From positions 1-64,000 of the forward strand of contig JAWZYV010012395.1 in assembly GCA_038373885.1 (NCBI GenBank): a stretch of 64,000 nucleotides of DNA, read 5' to 3'. Below the pieces are notes generated by a model that made no database searches, was not told the origin of the DNA, and saw only the letters and a program-made list of their open reading frames with translations. A program made the translations under genes and the position numbers. The DNA comes from Cheiracanthium punctorium. Taxonomy: Eukaryota > Arthropoda > Arachnida > Araneae > Cheiracanthiidae. Positions within the stretch are counted from its first letter, which is position 1. Each line of letters begins with the position of its first letter. Positions 53,488 through 63,617 of this stretch are shown here, one piece after another.

Positions 53488-54705
53488 ATGGCTTTACAAA
53501 ATTCTTTGTCTCACGTCAATGCTCCGCAGTCTACTCCCACTGAAAATACTGATGCACAACTTCTAAATATGAATGCTCGATTCTTCATCATCCACTATGT
53601 TGAAGGTAACTTTGCTGAAACATCACCATTCTTAATACACAAATGTATCACTGACAATGTAGGAGAAGTCAAAAAAGTTAAAAAATTAAGATCTGGAGAC
53701 CTGTTAGTTGAAGTATCAAGCAATAGACAAGCATCCAAAATAATGAGGATTAAAAACTTTGGCCTAAAACCTGTCACAGTAACACCCCATACATCCTTAA
53801 ACATCTCACGTGGAGTCGTATCTGAACCTGAACTTTTGCACTGCTCTGAAGCTGAACTATTAGAAAACCTAAGTGATGAAAAAGTATGTGCTGTGCGTCG
53901 AATCACTATCCGACGCAATAATCAACTAATCCCCACCAAACATATTATTTTAACTTTCCAGTCTCCCACAATTCCATCCCATATCAAAGCCGGCTATCTA
54001 TTATGCCCCGTTAGACCATATATACCAAATCCCATTCGCTGCTTCCAGTGTCAAAAGTTCGGCCATACTAAAACCTCCTGTCGTGGGTCACCGGCCTGCG
54101 CCCGCTGCGGTGCCTCCGGCCATGACAGTGAAACCTGCTCTGCAGCTGCAAAATGTATAAACTGTGCACAGGAACATCCGTCATACTCCAAGTCATGCCC
54201 AAAATGGGCTTTCGAAAAAGAAATCCAGTCCCTGCGTGCCACTCAAAGACTCTCCTATCCAGAAGCCCGTAAAATAATAGAAAGCCGTACCCCTAAACCT
54301 GGTCTGTCCTATGCAGCCGCAACAAAATCTACTAAATCAATAGCCACTCAGACTGACCCTGTCATTCATCCTTCCTCTTCCAAGACATCAACAAGTAAAC
54401 AATCAGTCCATAAACAAAACAGTTCCGCCACTGCACCAGAGAAAACTAAGAAAAAATCTCACAGCAATAGCTCTACTCAAGTCAGACCAACAATCAGTAA
54501 AGCAGCAACCTACAAATTAAAACACAACCGTTTCAGCACAAGGAAAATACCTCCTCAACCACATATAGATGACTCAATCTTAAAATTATCACCCTCGGAA
54601 TCAGAAATATCGGATGAAGAATCGATGGAACATGAAGACATTGAGCCACCTAATAACCCTAAAGGGATTACCACGACAACGCACAATGCCCCTAACATAA
54701 CATAG
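53488..54705 (+). CDS. LINE F ORF1: zinc-knuckle RNA-binding protein (intact)
   Basis: 405 residues from ATG 53488 (MALQNSLS). An N-terminal conserved RNA-binding region of ~200 residues (VKKLRSGDLLVEVS, LLHCSEAELLENL) precedes three knuckles: CFQCQKFGHTKTSC, CARCGASGHDSETC and CINCAQEHPSYSKSC. A Ser/Thr/Lys-rich linker and acidic end (SESEISDEESMEHED) follow. The ATG was preferred over an upstream GTG-initiated extension through the conserved 5' UTR. TAG is followed two bases later by the ORF2 ATG, as in LINE A. Role: binds element RNA in the transposition particle. Confidence 0.93.
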   Translation: MALQNSLSHVNAPQSTPTENTDAQLLNMNARFFIIHYVEGNFAETSPFLIHKCITDNVGEVKKVKKLRSGDLLVEVSSNRQASKIMRIKNFGLKPVTVTPHTSLNISRGVVSEPELLHCSEAELLENLSDEKVCAVRRITIRRNNQLIPTKHIILTFQSPTIPSHIKAGYLLCPVRPYIPNPIRCFQCQKFGHTKTSCRGSPACARCGASGHDSETCSAAAKCINCAQEHPSYSKSCPKWAFEKEIQSLRATQRLSYPEARKIIESRTPKPGLSYAAATKSTKSIATQTDPVIHPSSSKTSTSKQSVHKQNSSATAPEKTKKKSHSNSSTQVRPTISKAATYKLKHNRFSTRKIPPQPHIDDSILKLSPSESEISDEESMEHEDIEPPNNPKGITTTTHNAPNIT

Positions 54706-54707
54706 TT

Positions 54708-57700
54708 ATGGCATTGTTGCTGTTATGGAACTGCCACGGTTTTCAGAACAAAAACGACGACCTCAAAACACTTATTTACAATCACAATCCCGCCTGTCTC
54801 GCCCTTCAGGAAACATACCTCAAACCCAATAAGCACACTCAAATTCACAATTATACTGTCCTTAGAAAGGATTATGTGCTAGGGGAAAGGGCCTCCGGCG
54901 GAGTGGCCCTCCTAATAAATAATCACTATCCCTATTGTACTCTCAATCTCAACACACCTTTACAGGCTGTCGCCATTAGAATCCATCTCAAACATCTCAC
55001 TACAATCTGCAGTATATATCTTCCTCCTAATGAAACAATCAGTCGAACTTTACTCAATAACCTTGTCCAGCAACTTCCTACCCCTTTCATGCTCCTAGGG
55101 GACATGAATGCCCACAGTCCCCTGTGGGGCAGCAAAGACACCAACAATAGAGGTCAACAAATAGAACAAATCCTAACCGACTTCTCACTGTGTGTTATGA
55201 ATAATGGTGACAGTACTTACTTCCATCTTCCCACAAAATCATTTCATGCAATAGACCTTGCTATCTGTTCTCCTCCAATCCTCCCACTGTATAATTTCTC
55301 TGTTTCTGGAGATTTACATAATAGTGACCACTTTCCGATCATTCTCTCTCCTTTGTATATGAATCCAAACCAAACTTCAACAATACCCAGATACATTCAC
55401 GACAAGGCAGATTGGCAGACCTTTACTTCACTATCAACAATATCCCAAAATATCATAGAAGGCACTATTGATGAGGTCGTTAATAAAGTCACGTCCACTA
55501 TCATTAAGGCAGCAGATAATAGTATACCGAAATCGGGCACAAGCTGTCGCAGAAATAAAAAACCGTGGTGGAACGCTGCGTGCACCCTAGCCAAAAAGCA
55601 GCAGCAGAAAGCCTGGGGTACCTTCCGCCGGTATCCCACAACTGAAAACCTTATCATTTTTAAAAAAGCAAAAGCAGTCGCCCGCAGGGTGAGGCGGCAA
55701 TCTCAAAAGGAATCATGGATGCAATATGTCTCCAGCATTACTACATCAATCTCTAGTAAGGAGCTATGGACCAAAACAAAAAGAGCTGTGGGAATATACA
55801 ACAACCCTACCATACCCTGCCTATCCATCAATAACAAAATCATCTCTGATATTACAGACATTGCAAATACCATCGGCGAAACATTGGCTCTATCCTCTTG
55901 TAGTACCTCTTACTCAAATACCTTTAATACCCATAAACTGCAATCTGAGCGGCAAAAACTAAACTTTAAATCTTCTTCGCAATACTCTTATAATAGTATC
56001 TTTACAATCCATGAACTCACCAATCAACTCAGACAGTTACCGAACACTTCTCCTGGTCCCGATGGTATCACATATGAAATGCTAAAACACCTTTCTCACG
56101 TTTCCCTTGCAAATCTACTACAGCTGTTTAATAGAATCTGGAACGAACACACATTTCCTTCCTCCTGGAGAAATGCCATAGTCATACCCTTTCCAAAGCC
56201 CGGAAAAGACACCTCCAATCCTAATAACTACAGACCCATAGCCCTTACCAGTTGCCTTTGCAAACTGCTGGAGAAAATGATCAATGCACGCTTAGTTTAC
56301 GTTTTAGAAACAGAGGGCCATATACACCCTTACCAAAGTGGCTTCCGCAGGGGCAGATCAACTATTGACAACATACTATATCTAGAAACTCAAATTCGTA
56401 ACGCTTTCTTAAGAAGAAACCACTTAATCTCTATTTTCTTTGACATAGAAAAGGCATACGACAAGACCTGGAGATACGGTATTCTCCGGGATCTCTACAA
56501 TCTAGGCTTCCGTGGCAACCTTCCAATATTTATCCAGAACTTCCTTTCACTTCGAAATTTCAGAGTACAAATAAACGGCATTCAATCAAATAGTTTCGTT
56601 CAAGAAGAGGGCGTCCCTCAGGGCTCTGTCTTAAGTGTTACCCTCTTTTCAATAAAAATCAATAATATACTGAATCAATTACCTCCATCTGTTCACGGAA
56701 GCCTATATGTCGATGACCTTCAAATTTCTTGTCAGGGAAAGGACATGCGTTACATTGAGCGTCAGCTCCAGAACACCATCAATCGCATCCTAAAATGGTG
56801 TACCACAAATGGATTTAACATTTCTGCGGAAAAGACTGTCAGTACGCACTTCTGTCGTTTACGAGGGATCCATCCTGATCCTGAGCTCTATGTGGGCAGC
56901 TCAAAAATAGAAATACGTGACTGCGCTAAGTTTTTAGGGGTATATTTTGACAGAAAATTGACCTTTGCTAACCATATCTCCCATATCCGCAACAAATGTG
57001 AAAAGGACCTAAATATCCTAAAGGTATTAACTAACACTTCTTGGGGAGCGGAGCGTGACGCCCTGTTGCGGATCTACCGTGCAGCAATTCGATCCAAAAT
57101 AGATTACGCCTGTGGAGTGTATGGATCTGCATGTAGGTCAGCCCTAAAAAAACTTGACACAGTGCATCATACTGCACTACGCCTCTGTTCTGGAGCTTTT
57201 AGAACATCACCCATACAAAGTCTCTATATCACTTGTCATGAGCCATCTCTCATCCACATCCGTCACAAATTATCATTAAACAATTATTTTCGCATCCTGT
57301 CTCATCCCTCCCACCCTTTGGGGGACGCATTGTCGGACACACATTTGGACCGCCAATATGGAAATCGCCCCTCATGCACTCCTCCCTTTGGTTTAAGGAT
57401 CCGTAGGAGTCTAGTTGGTACACAACTGGAGAATGTTAAAGTCTCCCCTAATTCTCCTCATGAAACGCCACCATGGACTACACTGCAGACCTCGTACCTC
57501 CAACCATTTAATGGCTTTACTAAACAGGGTACCGACCCAAAAATATATCAACAGTTGTTCTCAGACCACAAAAACACATATAAAAAATATACAGAAATAT
57601 ACACTGACGGCTCCAAATCTGGGAATCATGTCGGCTTCGCCTTCGTTGGAAGTAACTATACCTGCAGCTATACTCTCCCTCCGTTCTGTTCAATCTTTAC

Positions 57701-58385
57701 TGCTGAATTACTTGCCATCCATGAAAGCCTGTTATATATCTCTAAAATGACTACAAAAAGGTATATCATCTACTCCGACTCCCTCAGTGTACTAAACAAT
57801 CTAAAATCGGGCTCCCTCACTCATAGCTATATAACCAAAGTGCTACGTCTGCATGAACAACTGACAAATCGTGGATACAATATTCTCTACTGTTGGGTAC
57901 CCAGTCATATCGGGATACTGGGCAACGAGAAGGCGGGTAGTTTAGCCAGGCAAGCTACAATCCCCTACACTGGCTATCTCGCATACAATGACATAAAGTC
58001 CGGTACCTCTAGCATAGTAAAAAGCAGTTGGACCAGTAAATGGGATAGTGAAACTGAAAACAAACTGCATTCTATCCGACCTTCCCTCACTCATTGGTCA
58101 TCCCTTTCATATCGAAATCATGATGTCATTCTGACTCGTCTCCGTATTGGTCATACGAGAATCACCCATAAACACCTACTTCTGGGTGAACCTGCCCCAG
58201 AATGTTCACATTGTCAATCTCACCTTACCATTCGTCACATTTTAACCTCTTGTACAGCTTTTAATAATTTTTACCAAATATTTTTTAACTGTTCTCATCC
58301 CAAACTTGACGATATATTGGGTGAAACCCCTCACTGTAATTTATTTTCATTTCTTCGACGTATCAATCTGTTTTACTCAGTGTGA
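54708..58385 (+). CDS. LINE F ORF2: endonuclease, reverse transcriptase, RNase H (intact)
   Basis: 1225 residues, no stop. Endonuclease: WNCHGF, LQET, LLGDMNAHS, NSDHFPI. RT: NTSPGPDGITYEML, FFDIEKAYD, GVPQGSVLS, YVDDLQI. RNase H: YTDGSK, TAELLA, YSDSLS, GNEKAGSL. The last block has Gly where the other copies have the final catalytic Asp (KAD), so RNase H may be weakened in this copy. C-terminal zinc motif CSHCQSHLTIRHILTSC. From about residue 180 to the end it is nearly the same as LINE B, while the first ~170 residues are closer to LINE E. Confidence 0.95.
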   Translation: MALLLLWNCHGFQNKNDDLKTLIYNHNPACLALQETYLKPNKHTQIHNYTVLRKDYVLGERASGGVALLINNHYPYCTLNLNTPLQAVAIRIHLKHLTTICSIYLPPNETISRTLLNNLVQQLPTPFMLLGDMNAHSPLWGSKDTNNRGQQIEQILTDFSLCVMNNGDSTYFHLPTKSFHAIDLAICSPPILPLYNFSVSGDLHNSDHFPIILSPLYMNPNQTSTIPRYIHDKADWQTFTSLSTISQNIIEGTIDEVVNKVTSTIIKAADNSIPKSGTSCRRNKKPWWNAACTLAKKQQQKAWGTFRRYPTTENLIIFKKAKAVARRVRRQSQKESWMQYVSSITTSISSKELWTKTKRAVGIYNNPTIPCLSINNKIISDITDIANTIGETLALSSCSTSYSNTFNTHKLQSERQKLNFKSSSQYSYNSIFTIHELTNQLRQLPNTSPGPDGITYEMLKHLSHVSLANLLQLFNRIWNEHTFPSSWRNAIVIPFPKPGKDTSNPNNYRPIALTSCLCKLLEKMINARLVYVLETEGHIHPYQSGFRRGRSTIDNILYLETQIRNAFLRRNHLISIFFDIEKAYDKTWRYGILRDLYNLGFRGNLPIFIQNFLSLRNFRVQINGIQSNSFVQEEGVPQGSVLSVTLFSIKINNILNQLPPSVHGSLYVDDLQISCQGKDMRYIERQLQNTINRILKWCTTNGFNISAEKTVSTHFCRLRGIHPDPELYVGSSKIEIRDCAKFLGVYFDRKLTFANHISHIRNKCEKDLNILKVLTNTSWGAERDALLRIYRAAIRSKIDYACGVYGSACRSALKKLDTVHHTALRLCSGAFRTSPIQSLYITCHEPSLIHIRHKLSLNNYFRILSHPSHPLGDALSDTHLDRQYGNRPSCTPPFGLRIRRSLVGTQLENVKVSPNSPHETPPWTTLQTSYLQPFNGFTKQGTDPKIYQQLFSDHKNTYKKYTEIYTDGSKSGNHVGFAFVGSNYTCSYTLPPFCSIFTAELLAIHESLLYISKMTTKRYIIYSDSLSVLNNLKSGSLTHSYITKVLRLHEQLTNRGYNILYCWVPSHIGILGNEKAGSLARQATIPYTGYLAYNDIKSGTSSIVKSSWTSKWDSETENKLHSIRPSLTHWSSLSYRNHDVILTRLRIGHTRITHKHLLLGEPAPECSHCQSHLTIRHILTSCTAFNNFYQIFFNCSHPKLDDILGETPHCNLFSFLRRINLFYSV

Positions 58386-58637
58386 AATATACACCTTTCT
58401 CTGACTGGTATCTGGATGGGAGCCCCTATCCAGATGTCCTTGGCTTACTTTTATCTACTTTTTACCTTTCTACAGTTTGATTTTATCAGTTTTAGACCTT
58501 ACGGATTTTAGCTTTACATGTTTTATACAACAACTTTTACGCAAAAGCGTTATTTTATACTAAATACACATTGTCTGGCGCAGTATGTCCTTTCTGGACC
58601 TTGTGCCATTAAACAACAACCAACCAACCAACCAACC
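58386..58637 (+). promoter_or_regulatory. LINE F 3' UTR with hairpins and AACC tail
   Basis: Hairpin TCTGGATGGG-AGCC-CCTATCCAGA at 58411-58434 (one G-T pair). The terminal stem-loop at 58577-58607 is identical in sequence to LINE B and LINE E, followed by ATTAAA and AACC units. Confidence 0.65.
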
Positions 58638-58649
58638 ATTCTGCCGCTG

Positions 58650-61600
58650 TACAACTTCTCTGTTTCTGGTGACCTACACAATAGTGATCATTTTCCGATA
58701 ATACTTTCACCTACATATCAAATCCCTAGCTGTAACTTGTTCATCTCCCGCTACATACATGATAAAGCAGATTGGGAAACCTTCTCTAAGCTGTCTGCCA
58801 TATCACCTGAAGACATTGAAGGCACTATTGACGAAGCTGTGGAAAAAATTACTCATATCATTATCAAAGCTGCTGATGCAGCAATTCCAAAGTGTAGCAA
58901 CTCTCTACGAAAAAACAAAAAACCGTGGTGGAATGAAACCTGCACTAAAGCAAAAAAGCAGCAGAAGAAAGCCTGGAGCATTTTCCGGCGGTACCCTACC
59001 ACCGAAAACCTCCTTATTTTTAAGAAAGCAAAAGCCTATGCGAGGAAAATAAGGCGGCAGAGTCAAAGACAATCCTGGATGCAATATGTCTCCAGCATAA
59101 CAACCTCAACTTCTAGTAAGGAGCTATGGATGAAAACTAAAAGAGCCATGGGAATCTATAATAACTCTCCAATATCCTGTCTGTCCATTAATAACAATAT
59201 AATATCTGATACAAAAGAAATAGCAAATATTATCGGTCATACTCTGGCCTCTATCTCTTGCAGTACCTCCTTTTCAAACCCCTTTCTTTCATATAAGCAA
59301 AGATGTGAACGGCAAAAAATAAATTTCAAAACCTCCTCACACCTCTCCTACAATAGCGAATTTAACTTCAATGAAATCACCAAATACTTAAGAGAGTCAT
59401 CAAACACCTCTCCTGGTCCTGATGGTATAACTTATGAAATGCTGAAACACTTATCCCATGACTCCCTACTTCACCTCTTACAATTATACAATAGAATCTG
59501 GAACGAACAAACCTTTCCCTCTGCCTGGAGCAATGCAATAGTTATTCCCTTCCCAAAACCTGAGAAAGATACCTCTAACCCTAGTAACTACCGTCCCATA
59601 GCCCTTACTAGTTGTCTGTGTAAATTAATAGAAAAAATTGTTAATACCCGCCTTGTCTACATTCTAGAAACTGGGGACCATATACATCCCTTTCAGAGTG
59701 GCTTCCGCAAAGGCAGGTCCACAATTGATAATATTTTAAACTTAGAGACGCAAATTCGTAATGCCTTCCTTAGGAAGAATCACTTAGTATCAGTGTTCTT
59801 CGACATCGAAAAGGCATATGACCGAACGTGGAGATACGGTATCCTTCAAGACATCTATAATATAGGCCTTCGAGGCAACCTACCAATTTTCATAAAAAAC
59901 TTTTTATCACTAAGAAACTTTCGTGTCCGGGTCAACAACACTCTGTCTGATAACTTCACACAAGAAGAGGGTGTTCCACAGGGCTCCGTCCTTAGCGTCA
60001 CCCTCTTCTCTATAAAAATCAATAATATTCTTAACCAATTGCCTCCAACCGTCAATGGTAGCCTATATGTAGATGATCTTCAAATCTCCTGCCAGGGTAA
60101 AGATATGCGCCTCATCGAACGGCAGCTTCAAAATTCGATTAACCGTATCCTAAAATGGTGTAACACAAATGGCTTTACCATTTCTGCTGAAAAAACAATC
60201 TGTACCCATTTTTGCCGGAAGCGTGGGATACATCCGGATCCAGAACTTCACCTGGGTCACAGTAATATTGTTCTCAAGGATTCTGCTAAATTTTTAGGAA
60301 TAACTCTTGACAGAAAACTTACTTTTGCCAAACATGTTTCTGACATCCGCAGTAAATGCGAGAAAAAACTTAACTTGTTAAAGGTTTTAACTAACACCTC
60401 TTGGGGAGCAGACCGCAACGCTCTCCTGCGTATCTACCGTGCCGTCATCCGCTTCAAAATGGACTACACATGCGGTATTTATGGATCGGCTTCTAGATCA
60501 GTATTAAAAAAACTTGACACGGTGCATCATACTACACTACGCATTTGCTCTGGTGCTTTTAGAACTTCACCTTTACATAGTCTTTACGTCACTTGCCACG
60601 AGCCATCTCTCACCCTCACCCGTCATCAGCTATCATTAAATACTTATTTCCGTATTCTTTCTCATCCCTCACACCCATTAAAGAACTCTTTCATAGATAC
60701 TCATCTAGACTGCTTTTATGCGAATCGTCCCATATGTACTCCTCCCTTTGGGCTAAGGATTCGTAGGAGTCTTGTCGGTACCCAACTGGAGGATGTAAAT
60801 GTCTCTGCATGCTCTTTTCATGATATAACACCATGGAACATATTGCAGATATCTTACCTACAACCTTTCAAGGGCTTTGCAAAACAGGATACAGATCCTA
60901 AAATCTACCAACAGTTGTTCTCTGACCACAACAACAAATATGAACAATATGAAAAACTATACACTGATGGATCCAAAAGTGGAAATCACGTCGGTTTTGC
61001 CTTCGTGGCTCATAATCATACCTGTAGCTATACTCTACCTCATTTTTGCTCCATCTTTACTGCCGAATTACTTGCCATATATGAAAGCCTCCTGTATATC
61101 TCCAGAATGAACACAAAGAAATTTATCATATACTCAGACTCTCTTAGTGTCCTTGAAAATCTGAAATCCGGCTCATTAACACATTCCTATATCATCAGGG
61201 TTTTACAGAAGCATGAACAACTTATAAACCGTGGGTACAACATCCTCCTCTGTTGGGTACCGAGCCATACGAGGATCGCTGGGAACGAGAAGGCAGACAC
61301 ACTTGCCAGACATGCAACCCGCCCATACATTGGCAATCTACCCTATAGCGACATAAAGTCTTGCATCTGTCGCATAGTAAAAGGCATCTGGACGGATAAT
61401 TGGGGCAATCAAACCGGAAACAAACTTCATTCTATTCACCCAGCTCTCGCATATTGGTCACCGCACCCCTATCGAAGACTAGATGTCATTTTGACACGTC
61501 TCCGCATAGGCCACACCAGGCTTACCCATAAGCACTTACTCCTGGGTGAACCAGCTCCGGAGTGCCCCCATTGTCATACTTATCTCACCATTCGTCATCT

Positions 61601-61745
61601 TTTAACCTCATGCAATGCTTTTAATGATTTTTACAAAAAACTTTTTAACTGCTCTTATCCCAAACTTGACGACATATTGGGTGAAACCCCACACCGTAAC
61701 TTGTTTGCCTTTCTCCGACGCACAAACATTTTTCATTCTGTATGA
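58650..61745 (+). pseudogene. LINE E ORF2, 3' part (endonuclease end, RT, RNase H)
   Basis: Resumes at YNFSVSGDLHNSDHFPI in the original frame and runs 1031 residues without a stop. SPGPDG, FFDIEKAYD, GVPQGSVLS, YVDDLQI, YTDGSK, TAELLA, YSDSLS and GNEKADTL are all present, as is CPHCHTYLTIRHLLTSC. Apart from the LINE F insertion, ORF2 of E shows no lesion. The insertion, not decay, inactivated it. The open frame also reads back into the F tail (from 58518) by chance. Confidence 0.92.
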
Positions 61746-61988
61746 AATGTACACTTTTGTCTGACTGGTATCTGGATGGGAGCCCCCATCGAGATGCCCC
61801 TGACTTATTTTTATCTACTTTTTACCTTTCTACATTTGCTTCTATCTTTTAGAACTCATGGTTTTTAGCTTTACCTGTTTTATGCAACACCTTTTTACTT
61901 GAAAACCCTATTCTACAAATATATACACATAGTCTGGCGCAGTATGTCCTTTCTGGACCTTGTGCCATTAAACACCAACCAACCAACC
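61746..61988 (+). promoter_or_regulatory. LINE E 3' UTR
   Basis: Hairpin at 61771-61794 with one mismatch (CATCGAGA), terminal stem-loop at 61936-61966, then ATTAAA and AACC repeats up to the 14-bp target duplication. Confidence 0.65.
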
Positions 61989-62002
61989 TTTTTTGCCAGT
62001 TT

Positions 62003-62392
62003 TTCCTGGTGAAAGTCTAGGTGCGACTATTATGAGGGGAAAATCTAGTACATAAAATTGTAACTCTAAAGCTATTTTTTCTGCTTCAAAATGGGGGTGC
62101 GACAATTATGTGAGGGCGACTACGGTATAGCCACACATTTTTTAGCTAAACAGCACAGTGTCGTCAGGCCATTATTCAGAGCAAACTTAACGTTGGTGCT
62201 TGTCAAAAGTAGCGATTTTTGTTGATCGCGCCGAAACTAATACAGCTGATTTTCAGTCGGAACATATAAAAGGAAATAACTTTCTTAGTGGAGCAAAGTG
62301 AAGATCTCACTATAAATATAATGAGCAGATGTTCTCTATTTTCGAGGACGCCTTGAATACTGAAAGCAAATATTTAAATACCAAGCGATAGT
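62003..62392. other. Non-coding flank of LINE E
   Basis: GGTGCGACTATTATG, GGTGCGACAATTATG and a nearby GGGCGACTACGG recall ends of small DNA transposons, but I could not pair them into an element. Confidence 0.35.
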
Positions 62393-62955
62393 TTGATTGC
62401 AATATTTATTATCCTACATAAATATTATCATCGAGCTACGCCATTTCACTTTGCATCTTACCTAAATAATCTTTTTTTTTTTTTTTCTTTTCCTCCTACT
62501 CAGCTGGCTCTGCGAACTCAAACGCACGTAATCGCCATCAATTCGAATAGTAATTGTTCCTTCAATGAAAACAAAATTGTTTCGTCTATAAAAAACCTTT
62601 AAAATAGAATACTGTATTGCACTAGTTTCTGCTTTTATTTGACTTTTAAAAATTAACTAGCTGCCTCAAAATAGAAATTTTGGTCACGTTACTATAAATA
62701 AATGCTATGATATAAACATTAGGGTGATAAATACAAAAATATTCTGCAACATTTTATTTGAAAAATATGTAGTGAAATTTACGATCGAAAATTAAAAAAT
62801 TTGATTGAAATATTTATTATCCTACATAAATATTATCATCGAGCTACGCCATTTCACTTTGCATCTTACCTAAATAATCTTTTTTTTTTTTCTTTTTTTC
62901 TTTTCCTCCTTCTCAGCTGGCTCTGCGAACTCAAACACACATAATCGCCATCAAT
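62393..62955. repeat. Direct duplication of ~150 bp
   Basis: 62393-62542 recurs at 62801-62955 with a few changes, mainly T-run length and CGCACG against CACACA. The spacer (62543-62800) is AT-rich and not repeated. Confidence 0.85.
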
Positions 62956-63136
62956 CATACCAGCAAGGTTGAAAGCCTTGAAAGCTATTTGCTGAACAAG
63001 CTGTCACTCAAACTACGCAAAGAGGCTTTACCGCCAATTAACCCAGTCCGCAACTCGAGGGTGGGGATTACGAATCACATGACCTGGTGGTCGAAGCAAA
63101 GCATGGCGATTTCCTATCTAGTTCCCCTTAAAAGAT

Positions 63137-63314
63137 CTATGGTAGTTTCCTCTCTGGAGGTGAGGGCCCCCTTTAGAAGCTGCGGTCGCCCTGTGCCGTC
63201 AACTTCTATTGGCGGAAAACTACCCACGTTTTTGCTGTGCGTGGAGACCCGTGTCCCAGGAAATGGGGATCCTGGTAATTGAGGGGTGTTCCCGTAAAGG
63301 AAATCATCATTACG
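63137..63314 (+). mobile_element. LINE H: internal 5'-UTR fragment
   Basis: GTAGTTTCCTCTCTGGAGGTG through ATCATCATTACGG matches the middle of the LINE 5' UTR of the long (LINE F) type. Both ends are truncated, and it passes directly into a cluster of perfect hairpins. Confidence 0.85.
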
Positions 63315-63397
63315 GATCCCCAGAAGGGGGATCCGTAACTACGGTCCCAAGACTACGGGGACCCAGTAGTAAATAATTATATTATTTACTACTGGGT
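63310..63397. repeat. Cluster of three perfect inverted repeats
   Basis: TTACGGATCCCC (63310-63321) pairs with 63327-63338 across a 5-nt loop. GGTCCC (63343-63348) pairs with GGGACC (63358-63363). ACCCAGTAGTAAATAAT (63361-63377) pairs with 63381-63397 across a 3-nt loop. Confidence 0.85.
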
Positions 63398-63617
63398 CGG
63401 GATCTATACTTTTGTTGATAATTTGTTTGCAGTTACCTCCTTCACTTAACATCTGACTTTCTAAAAAACGAAATGTCATTTGACGTCCCAAAAAAGAAAG
63501 TGAATGTATGCTCCGTAATGTAAAATAGGCAGTTTTCTTTAAATTCACAATATTCTACTAATTTAGCATAATTTGATTCGTTTTTCTCCTTAGATTCGAC
63601 ATTGTGGACGCAATTAC

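Larger units (their letters stand above)
52894..58637 (+). mobile_element. LINE F: complete element with both ORFs open
   Basis: About 5.74 kb inserted in LINE E ORF2. ATTCTGCCGCTG flanks it at 52882-52893 and 58638-58649 (12 bp, or 13 if the preceding C is counted). 5' UTR, ORF1 (405 residues), ORF2 (1225 residues), 3' UTR and AACC tail are intact. It is the best candidate for a recently active copy in the window. Confidence 0.95.
50547..61988 (+). mobile_element. LINE E: element carrying nested LINE F
   Basis: Starts CCCCTGAGGGGGAAGACC at 50547 and ends in the (AACC)n tail at 61988. TTTTTTGCCAGTTT flanks it at 50533-50546 and 61989-62002, a 14-bp target duplication. Without LINE F it is about 5.7 kb with all parts present: 5' UTR to 51095, ORF1, ORF2 in two pieces, 3' UTR 61746-61988 (terminal stem-loop 61936-61966). 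Confidence 0.95.

Noticed and set aside
58518..58649. N-terminal extension of the LINE E RT frame starting at 58518
   Set aside because: It is the 3' UTR and AACC tail of LINE F, in frame by chance.
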